From the NCBI GenBank assembly GCA_945870455.1, contig CAMBSL010000029.1, positions 1-36,645 on the forward strand: a stretch of DNA of 36,645 nucleotides, read 5' to 3'. Source of the stretch: Pirellula staleyi DSM 6068 (GTDB taxonomy: Bacteria > Planctomycetota > Planctomycetia > Pirellulales > Pirellulaceae). A program made the position numbers and the translations under genes. Positions within the stretch are counted from its first letter, which is position 1. Each line of letters begins with the position of its first letter. The notes beneath the pieces are model-generated. The model ran no database searches. It saw only the letters and a list, made by a program, of their open reading frames with translations, and was not told the origin of the DNA. Shown here piece after piece: positions 25,494 through 31,766 of the stretch.

Positions 25494-26491
25494 ACTTTCC
25501 TTCAAGAAACAGCCTTTTCGCCCTGGCTATCCTGTTGCTTATTCCCATGGTGGTGCGAGCAAACGACGCAGCGAAACCGGTCAAGGTTTTTATCTTGGCA
25601 GGACAGTCGAACATGGAGGGGCACGGCTTTATTGCTGCCGATCCTAAACGCAATGATGGGAAGGGGAGTCTTGAGTTCTTGTTAAAAGATCCGGCCACGT
25701 CGTCACGTTTCAAACATCTTGCGGACAAGGAGGGAAGATGGATCGTCCGCGACGACGTTTGGATTTCGTACCTTGACCGAAAAGGCTCATTGACGGTTGG
25801 GTTCGGTGCGAGGCCGGAGTTGATCGGTCCCGAGTTGGGGTTTGGCAACGTGATCGGAGACGCATTGGACGAACCCGTTTTGCTCATCAAGTGCGCTTGG
25901 GGTGGCAAGAGCCTGGCAGTTGATTTCCGTCCGCCCAGCGCAGGCGTGGTTCCTTATTCGCTCGGCGAAAAGATGGATGCTGCGGTGGCGCAAAATCCTG
26001 CGATCGTCGGCAAATACTACCGTGAGACTCTCGCTCTCACGAAAGCGGCGTTGGCGAATCTCAAGGATTTGGTGCCAGGCTCGGAGGGACGCGGCTATGT
26101 GCTCGCCGGATTTGGCTGGCACCAAGGTTGGAACGATCGCATCAACGATAAGCACAATGCGGAGTACGAAAGCAACATGATACATTTCGTTCGCGACATC
26201 CGGAAAGACCTGGGCGTCGAAAAACTCCCCTTTATCATCGCTGAGACGGGCATGAGCGGATTCGAAGAAAAACATCCACGGGCTTTATCGCTGATGAAAG
26301 CTCAGGCCGCAGTCGCCGAGCATGCTGAGTTCCAAGGCAACGTTGCTTTCGTTGGCACGCGAGCCTTTTGGCGACCACAAGATCAGTCACCATCCGGACA
26401 AGCGTATCACTGGAACACAAATGCCGAAACCTATTATCTCATCGGCGAAGCCATGGGGAAAGCGATGCTAGGCCTTTTGCCAGGCAACTAG
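25490..26491 (+). CDS. SASA-domain esterase (sialate O-acetylesterase family)
   Basis: The 333-residue protein starts with a signal peptide (LFALAILLLIPMVVRA) and then VKVFILAGQSNMEG, the SGNH/SASA block with nucleophile Ser40. LIKCAWGGKSL and FGWHQGWND (the Gly and Asn oxyanion blocks) follow, and AYHWNTNAETYYLIGEAMGKAM at the end probably carries the catalytic His. The family removes O-acetyl groups from sialic acids or, in environmental bacteria, from acetylated polysaccharides such as xylan. Its ATG overlaps the stop of the giant fusion (ATGA), implying translational coupling and a joint role in degrading an acetylated, lipid- or sugar-containing polymer. Its stop overlaps that of the convergent regulator in the tetranucleotide CTAG at 26488-26491. 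Confidence 0.9.
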   Translation: MNFPSRNSLFALAILLLIPMVVRANDAAKPVKVFILAGQSNMEGHGFIAADPKRNDGKGSLEFLLKDPATSSRFKHLADKEGRWIVRDDVWISYLDRKGSLTVGFGARPELIGPELGFGNVIGDALDEPVLLIKCAWGGKSLAVDFRPPSAGVVPYSLGEKMDAAVAQNPAIVGKYYRETLALTKAALANLKDLVPGSEGRGYVLAGFGWHQGWNDRINDKHNAEYESNMIHFVRDIRKDLGVEKLPFIIAETGMSGFEEKHPRALSLMKAQAAVAEHAEFQGNVAFVGTRAFWRPQDQSPSGQAYHWNTNAETYYLIGEAMGKAMLGLLPGN

Positions 26492-27858
26492 GAGATGTTG
26501 CCAAATTTTTCGAGCATCCGATAGAGGCTTCTGCGGGCGATTCCAAGCTCTCTGGCGGCTTTGGCTTTGTTGCCGTGATTGCGACGCAGTACTTCCGTAA
26601 TGTGCATTTTGGAGATGGATTCCATTGGAATAGCATCCCCTATTCCCGCAAGATGCAAAGCCTCCTGTTCAACGCTTGGCTTGCGAACTCCGTTGCGAAG
26701 TTCTGGAGGCAAATTGTGAAGATCGATGATGGAATCGTCTGCCAAAATCTTAGCTCGTTCCAGCGCATTGACCAGTTGCCGAATATTCCCCGGCCAAGTA
26801 CTGGATTGAAAAAGTTCTTGAACACCTGGACCAAGTTTCCAATGGTCGCCAAGCACGTGTTCCACCAGAAGAGGTATGTCATCGACTCGCTCGCGCAACG
26901 GTGGAATCAAAATGGAAAGAACGTTGACACGATAATATAGGTCCTCGCGAAATCGACCTGCTGCGACTTCTTTTACCAAATCGCGATTGGTGGCTGCAAT
27001 TAGTCGAACTTTGACCTTGCGTTCTTTAATTGATCCAATCCTTCGCATGGAACCGTCTTCTAAAACGCGAAGCAGTTTGGCTTGGAGTCCGCCAGCCAAT
27101 TCGCCGAACTCATCGATGAATACGGTTCCACCGTCCGCTACTTCGAATAGCCCAGGCTTGGAATCGACGGCACCGGTGAAGGCGCCTTTCTCATGCCCAA
27201 AAAGCTCGCTTTCGAGCAGTGCCTCCGGCAGTGCGGCGCAATTGATAACGACCAACGGTCTATCCGCAAGTGGGCTCTGAGCATGGATGGCGCGCGCAAC
27301 CAATTCCTTGCCGGTTCCGCTTTCACCAAGGACTAAAACCGGTTTGTCGCTGGCGGCGATACGTTCGATGAGTCGCTTCACTTCCACGATCCCAGCGGAT
27401 CTGCCGACAAGAGGCTTGTTCGATTGGGTTTGCGCTAGCTGTCGTTTGAGATGTTTGTTTTCGCGTTCCAGAGATTGTGAGCGCGAAGCACGCCGAATCA
27501 GAAGGTCAAGGTCATTTAAACCAAAGGGCTTTGAAAGGTAGTCGATTGCGCCTCGCTTCATCGCTTCAACGGCAGACAAAATGTTGCCACCACCGGTCAA
27601 CATGATGACTTTGATGTCCTCGTCTTCATCTCGCAGTCGCAACAGCAAATCCAGCCCATTCATACCAGGCATGTTTTGGTCGATGATGGCAAGATGAAAA
27701 TGCTGCTTGGCTTGAACCGCTAGAGCTTGTTCGGCATTAGCGGCCGCGACGACGCGATAGCCCTGTCGTTGAAAAAAACGACATGCAGGCTCGAGAAAGT
27801 CTGGCTCGTCATCGACAATGAGCAAGTCTATTGGCTCGACAGGTTGCGTGGCGACCAT
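26488..27858 (-). CDS. NtrC-family sigma-54-dependent response regulator
   Basis: The ATG at the complement of 27856-27858 gives 456 residues. A TTG further out (27963) adds a stretch without homology. The receiver domain has VDDEP at 15-19, the phosphoacceptor Asp60 (IIDQNMPG) and a K in LSKPFG. The AAA+ domain has Walker A GESGTGKE, the sigma-54-contact loop GAFTGA, Walker B GGTVFIDEFGEL and the R-finger region LYYRVNVLSI. The C-terminal Fis-type helix-turn-helix (NKAKAARELGIARRSLYRML) binds DNA enhancers. On phosphorylation it would activate sigma-54 promoters. It is divergent from the cbb3 oxidase operon, which has a sigma-54-like promoter in the shared spacer. No kinase is adjacent; the FHA-GAF kinase 8 kb away is a candidate. 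Confidence 0.94.
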   Translation of the reverse strand: MVATQPVEPIDLLIVDDEPDFLEPACRFFQRQGYRVVAAANAEQALAVQAKQHFHLAIIDQNMPGMNGLDLLLRLRDEDEDIKVIMLTGGGNILSAVEAMKRGAIDYLSKPFGLNDLDLLIRRASRSQSLERENKHLKRQLAQTQSNKPLVGRSAGIVEVKRLIERIAASDKPVLVLGESGTGKELVARAIHAQSPLADRPLVVINCAALPEALLESELFGHEKGAFTGAVDSKPGLFEVADGGTVFIDEFGELAGGLQAKLLRVLEDGSMRRIGSIKERKVKVRLIAATNRDLVKEVAAGRFREDLYYRVNVLSILIPPLRERVDDIPLLVEHVLGDHWKLGPGVQELFQSSTWPGNIRQLVNALERAKILADDSIIDLHNLPPELRNGVRKPSVEQEALHLAGIGDAIPMESISKMHITEVLRRNHGNKAKAARELGIARRSLYRMLEKFGNIS

Positions 27859-28358
27859 ATCTGGAAACTTCTTAGCGTAAAGGCTTGGGGCCGTCCGAAC
27901 CCTAAAATAGAAAGTAGAGGGCACTTGATTGCCCTTCTGCAAACCTGATGCCGAACCGCCCAATGCGAAACTACAGGCAGAAAATCCACCTCAAACCACA
28001 AGGCACCTTCGCAAAATGAGTCGTCGCGATCCAAATATTAGCACGGACTCATTTCACTTGATACGCAAAGTGTGTTATTTTGGCACATAAGTTTTGTTTT
28101 AGCACATGCCGCACACCGTGCAGATGTTCCCTGGACGCCGATTTCGATGCATGCGACAATTTCGTTCTGTTTTTGGATTTGCCGACTTGGCACGCAGTTC
28201 GCGACGTTGGCAACCGTCTCGATTCTGGGTCGACCAAAACACATCAGCTTCATTGCGTTTGGCATGTCTATTGCGTATGGATATGCAAGGTAAACTAACA
28301 TGACGCCGGGCTTGCAACGATTTCCCGTCAACTCTTACTACAATTAGACAGCACCAAG
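27859..28358. promoter_or_regulatory. 500-base divergent control region between response regulator and cbb3 operon
   Basis: No gene is supported here. Visible items are a hairpin at 27918-27935 (agggca / tgccct), an inverted pair cactt / aagtg at 28055-28072 (a possible operator, weak), a -24-like tggcac at 28081 without a proper -12, and the good -24/-12 match at 28188-28203. The length is typical of a region holding upstream enhancer sites for an NtrC-type protein, but I could not define such sites. Confidence 0.55.
28188..28203 (+). promoter_or_regulatory. Predicted sigma-54 (-24/-12) promoter for the cbb3 operon
   Basis: TGGCACGCAGTTCGCG matches the consensus TGGCACGNNNNTTGCW at ten of twelve defined positions. 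GG at 28189-28190 and GC at 28201-28202 show the required 12-base spacing. It points toward ccoNO, about 155 bases before the ATG at 28359. A divergent NtrC-type activator gene is adjacent. The site is predicted by eye only. Confidence 0.6.
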
Positions 28359-30770
28359 ATGAGTGATGTATCCAGTGCCAGTTTGGTCAATGTGGGCCAA
28401 CACGGAGATAGCCAGTTAAGCCAAAACGGAGATAGCCAGTTAAAAAGCGCGACACTGCCTGACCATTCTTCCACAATGGAGACTTTTAGTTACGACGACG
28501 GAATCGTTCGAATGTTTCTGACGGCGACCATCGTTTGGGGGCTCATCGCCACAGTTGTTGGTTTGCTGGTTGCCTTTTTGCTCGTTATGCCTTCGATGGC
28601 TTCCTTGTTGGATATCCGCATCAGTTCGATGCTTAGCTTTGGTCGCCTGCGACCTCTCCACACGAATGCCGCCATCTTTGCATTTGCTGGAAACGCTATT
28701 TTCGCGGCGATCTACTATAGTACGCAACGTCTATGCAAGTGCCGCATGTGGAGCGATCTGTTGGGACGGCTTCATTTTTGGGGTTGGCAAGTCATCATTG
28801 TAGCCGCAGCCATCACCTTGCCGCTCGGCATCACGCAAAGCAAAGAGTATGCAGAGCTAGAATGGCCGATCGATTTGGCGATTGCAGTGGTTTGGCTTGT
28901 GTTCTTTGGCGGAAATTTCTTGATGACGCTTTGGCACCGGCGCGAACGTCATATGTATGTCGCGTTATGGTTCTATATTGCGACCATTGTTACAGTGACT
29001 GTCTTGCATGTTTTCAACAATCTCGTCGTTCCCGTTGGCTGGTTCAAAAGCTATTCCATCTATGCGGGCGTTCAAGATGCTCTTATGCAGTGGTGGTACG
29101 GTCACAATGCTGTGGCATTTTTTCTAACGACTCCCTTCCTTGGGCTCATGTATTACTTTCTTCCCAAGGCTGCAGAGCGTCCGGTTTTCAGCTATAAGCT
29201 CAGCATCATTCACTTTTGGTCGTTGGTTTTCATCTACATTTGGGCTGGGCCACACCACTTGCATTACACCGCGCTTCCCGAGTGGGCGAGTACGTTAGGC
29301 ATGCTTTTCAGCCTGATGTTGTGGATGCCATCTTGGGGTGGAATGATCAACGGCTTGCTAACTTTGCGGGGTGCTTGGAGCAAAGTGACGTCGGATCCGG
29401 TGCTCAAGTTTTTTGTGGTCGGCATTACTTTTTACGGGATGGCGACTTTCGAAGGACCTTTGTTGTCGATCAAAAGCGTGAACGCTTTGTCGCATTATAC
29501 GGATTGGACGATCGCACACGTCCATTCAGGTGCATTGGGGTGGAACGGATTCATGATATTTGGAATGGCGTATTGGCTGTTGCCTCGATTGTATCAGACC
29601 CAACTTTGGAGCAAATCGATGGCGGATTGGCATTTTTGGATCGGAACCATTGGAATCCTCCTCTACATTGTCCCGATCTATGCTGCAGGCATCACCCAAG
29701 GATTGATGTGGCGCGCGATGGACGATCTCGGGCGTTTGCAATATCCAGACTTTATCGAAACGGTGCAATCGATTGTTCCATTTTGGTGGGCGAGAATCTT
29801 GGGAGGGGCGCTCTACATTATTGGAATCGTCATGCTTTGCTTGAATGCGACCATGACCTGGCTCAACCGTCCCAGTCGGTACGAGGTACCCGTCTATTCC
29901 GCTCCCAAGCTTTCCCAAAATTATCGCGATGTGGCGATCCCACCGAGCAAGCTGGAAGGAATGCCTGTTTTAGATGCTGCTGCAACACTATCGCAATTTT
30001 CAGCCATGGATTGGCACCGACGCTGGGAACGATTTCCGATTCGTTTTACGTTGCTAACAACGCTGGCTGTCATCATCGCAAGTTTGTTCGAGATCATTCC
30101 GACGTTCCTGATTCGAAGCAATATCCCAACGATCGCGAGTGTCAAACCGTACACGCCGCTTGAATTGGCCGGGCGAGACATCTATGTCAGTGAAGGATGC
30201 TACAACTGTCACTCGCAGATGATTCGTCCGATGATCGCTGAGACTCAGCGATACGGTGAATACAGCAAGGCCGGGGAGTCGATATATGACCACCCATTCC
30301 AATGGGGATCGCGTCGTATAGGGCCAGATTTGGCCCGAGAAGGCGGCAAGCAAAGCAGCTTTTGGCACTGGACACACTTTGAGAACCCAAGCAAGTTCTC
30401 ACCCGGTTCGGTCATGCCGAGCTACGTCCATTTGCTGGAAGAAAAACTGCACTTTGGTGAGATTCAAAAGCGTGTAGAAGCCGCTCATTTTCTGGGTGCA
30501 CCGTACGACCAAGAACTGACGCAAGCCGATTCGATGGCGCAGTTGCAAGCGGCTGCAATCGCCGCAGAAATAATTGCACAAGGTGGCCCGGTGGCGTTTA
30601 GTGGACATTTGATTAAGGACTCGACTGCAATCGCGTTGATAGCGTACCTGCAACGCTTGGGCAAGGATTTATTTCGCGTTGAAACACCTCCCCCCAAGAC
30701 CGTAGAACCTGAACCGCCTGTCGCACAGCCAAACCCCGTAGCAGTGACCTATACTCCACGCCAAAATTGA
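28359..30770 (+). CDS. ccoNO: cbb3-type cytochrome c oxidase, fused CcoN-CcoO subunit
   Basis: The 803-residue protein fuses the catalytic subunit CcoN (about residues 40-520) to the monoheme cytochrome CcoO. Heme and copper ligands are all visible: His101 (RPLHTNAAIFAF) for low-spin heme b, His249 (YGHNAV) and His299-His300 (PHHLHY) for CuB, and His387 and His389 (AHVHSG) for the two hemes. The CcoO part has a membrane anchor, then CYNCH at 614-618 and a probable axial Met in PGSVMPSY. It is the core of a high-affinity proton-pumping oxidase for low oxygen. The first 39 residues, before the canonical METFSYDD start (ATG 28476), carry a tandem repeat and may be a leader or wrong start. The stop lies inside a 24-bp repeat array. 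Confidence 0.95.
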   Translation: MSDVSSASLVNVGQHGDSQLSQNGDSQLKSATLPDHSSTMETFSYDDGIVRMFLTATIVWGLIATVVGLLVAFLLVMPSMASLLDIRISSMLSFGRLRPLHTNAAIFAFAGNAIFAAIYYSTQRLCKCRMWSDLLGRLHFWGWQVIIVAAAITLPLGITQSKEYAELEWPIDLAIAVVWLVFFGGNFLMTLWHRRERHMYVALWFYIATIVTVTVLHVFNNLVVPVGWFKSYSIYAGVQDALMQWWYGHNAVAFFLTTPFLGLMYYFLPKAAERPVFSYKLSIIHFWSLVFIYIWAGPHHLHYTALPEWASTLGMLFSLMLWMPSWGGMINGLLTLRGAWSKVTSDPVLKFFVVGITFYGMATFEGPLLSIKSVNALSHYTDWTIAHVHSGALGWNGFMIFGMAYWLLPRLYQTQLWSKSMADWHFWIGTIGILLYIVPIYAAGITQGLMWRAMDDLGRLQYPDFIETVQSIVPFWWARILGGALYIIGIVMLCLNATMTWLNRPSRYEVPVYSAPKLSQNYRDVAIPPSKLEGMPVLDAAATLSQFSAMDWHRRWERFPIRFTLLTTLAVIIASLFEIIPTFLIRSNIPTIASVKPYTPLELAGRDIYVSEGCYNCHSQMIRPMIAETQRYGEYSKAGESIYDHPFQWGSRRIGPDLAREGGKQSSFWHWTHFENPSKFSPGSVMPSYVHLLEEKLHFGEIQKRVEAAHFLGAPYDQELTQADSMAQLQAAAIAAEIIAQGGPVAFSGHLIKDSTAIALIAYLQRLGKDLFRVETPPPKTVEPEPPVAQPNPVAVTYTPRQN
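28396..28443 (+). repeat. 24-bp tandem duplication in the N-terminal extension of ccoNO
   Basis: Bases 28396-28419 and 28420-28443 are identical except for one position (gccaacacgg versus gccaaaacgg, then agatagccagttaa). In frame they encode GQHGDSQL and SQNGDSQL, two copies of an eight-residue unit in the stretch that precedes the conserved CcoN start. Confidence 0.9.
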
Positions 30771-30849
30771 GGCCAAACTCCGCGCCCAGATTGAGGCCAA
30801 ACTCCACGCTCAGATTGAGGCTAAACTCCACGCCCAGATTGAGGTCAAA
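30754..30849 (+). repeat. Four 24-bp tandem units spanning the ccoNO stop codon and ccoQ leader
   Basis: Units begin at 30754, 30778, 30802 and 30826. They follow the pattern ctccacgcccagattgaggc and then caaa, with one to three differences between copies. The ccoNO stop TGA (30768-30770) lies in the first unit, and because 24 is a multiple of three every later copy repeats a TGA in the same frame. The array ends 13 bases before the ccoQ ATG. In another frame it reads as a run of RPNS/RLNS-like residues fused to CcoQ, but no family homology supports that being translated. Confidence 0.92.
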
Positions 30850-30862
30850 AGAGAAAAAACCC

Positions 30863-31168
30863 ATGTTAAAAGACGTTATTTGCAAACTGGACTATTCCAA
30901 CTTTGAAGAGATTGCCTTGGTCATTTTTAGCCTTTGCTTTTTCGCAATATGTTGGCAAACATGGAGGCTGACGAGCGACGCCTCAAGTCGCTTTGGGAGT
31001 ATTCCCATCGACGATTTAGTTCCCGCCGTTCAAAACGTTCGAGTCACCCAGTCAGCCATATCGGTCACCCAGTCAGCCATATCGGTCACCCAGTCAGTTA
31101 CAACGGTCACCCAGTCAGCCACAACGGACAAGGTCAGTCAATTCGTACAGAAAGAAGCTGGAGAATGA
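30863..31168 (+). CDS. ccoQ: cbb3 oxidase small subunit CcoQ/FixQ-like, with repeat tail
   Basis: The ATG at 30863 opens a 101-residue protein that starts MLKDVICKLDYSNFEEIALV and has one membrane helix (IALVIFSLCFFAICWQTW), as in CcoQ/FixQ, which stabilises the oxidase complex. CcoQ proteins are usually 50-70 residues. Here the tail is lengthened by four tandem seven-residue units (VTQSAIS, VTQSAIS, VTQSVTT, VTQSATT). The identity rests on position between ccoNO and ccoP, size and the single helix; the sequence itself is poorly conserved in this family. Its stop overlaps the ccoP start (ATGA at 31165-31168), indicating coupled translation. Confidence 0.75.
   Translation: MLKDVICKLDYSNFEEIALVIFSLCFFAICWQTWRLTSDASSRFGSIPIDDLVPAVQNVRVTQSAISVTQSAISVTQSVTTVTQSATTDKVSQFVQKEAGE
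31043..31126 (+). repeat. Four 21-bp tandem units within ccoQ
   Basis: The unit gtcacccagtcagccatatc plus g occurs exactly at 31043-31063 and 31064-31084, with variants at 31085-31105 and 31106-31126 (endings ttacaacg and ccacaacg). It encodes the repeating VTQSxxx segment near the C-terminus of the CcoQ-like protein, and keeps the frame. Confidence 0.92.
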
Positions 31169-31752
31169 GTAAGGAGTTCCAACCCAATGACGTGCCAGTT
31201 CTACATAATTACGACGGCATCCAAGAATACGACAATCCGCTCCCAGGTTGGTGGAAATGGTGCTTTTGGATCTCGATTCTCTTCACACCATTCTACATGA
31301 TGTACTTCCATTCTGGCGCTGCTGGTCGATCTGTCGACGAACAGTATCAAACGAGCGCCACCGAAAACACCAGGAAACAATATGCTGAAATCGGTGATTT
31401 GGCGGGTGATCAAGAAACGATGACCAAGTTCCTGAAGGAACCTAAATGGGTCGGCGTTGGCCAGTCGATTTTCAAAGCCAATTGCGTCTCATGCCACGCT
31501 GCAGATGGTGGCGGAAACGTTGGCCCCAATCTATGCGATGAGAGTTTCAAGCACATTAAACAGTTGCCTGACATCATTAAAGTCATCAACGAAGGAGTGG
31601 CGGGTGGAGCGATGCCCGCTTGGGCAACCCGTTTCTCTCACAAGAATGACATCATCCTGGTCTCAGTCTATGTTGCAAGCTTGCGAAACTCCAAGCCCGC
31701 TAACCCAAAAGCCCCGGACGGTAGCCCAATTCCTGCTTGGCCAAGCGAGTAA
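31165..31752 (+). CDS. ccoP: cbb3 oxidase subunit CcoP, monoheme form
   Basis: The 195-residue protein begins with the CcoP N-terminal signature (YDGIQEYDNPLPGWWKWCFW), a single membrane helix (WISILFTPFYMMYF), and then one cytochrome c domain. The heme motif is CVSCH at 107-111, with NVGPNL following and a probable axial Met in GGAMPAW. Canonical CcoP is a diheme protein of about 280-310 residues; here the second heme domain is absent and the frame ends cleanly, so it is not a visible frameshift. It would pass electrons from periplasmic cytochrome c to CcoO. It overlaps ccoQ by four bases, and ccoG follows after 14 bases. Confidence 0.92.
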   Translation: MSKEFQPNDVPVLHNYDGIQEYDNPLPGWWKWCFWISILFTPFYMMYFHSGAAGRSVDEQYQTSATENTRKQYAEIGDLAGDQETMTKFLKEPKWVGVGQSIFKANCVSCHAADGGGNVGPNLCDESFKHIKQLPDIIKVINEGVAGGAMPAWATRFSHKNDIILVSVYVASLRNSKPANPKAPDGSPIPAWPSE

Positions 31753-31766
31753 ATAGGTAACCTGAC

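Noticed and set aside
28055-28072. Possible FNR/ANR box (ttgat) in the ccoNO spacer
   Set aside because: Only the left half-site TTGAT is present; the required ATCAA at the correct spacing is missing.
28081-28096. Second -24-like element tggcac
   Set aside because: No GC at the -12 position with correct spacing, unlike the site at 28188.
30767-30862. Upstream extension of ccoQ through the 24-bp repeat array
   Set aside because: It begins at an ATT-like non-standard codon, consists only of repeat-derived residues, and precedes a natural membrane protein start at 30863.
31021-31126. CRISPR-like regular array
   Set aside because: The units are directly adjacent without spacers, lie inside a reading frame, and no cas gene is present.
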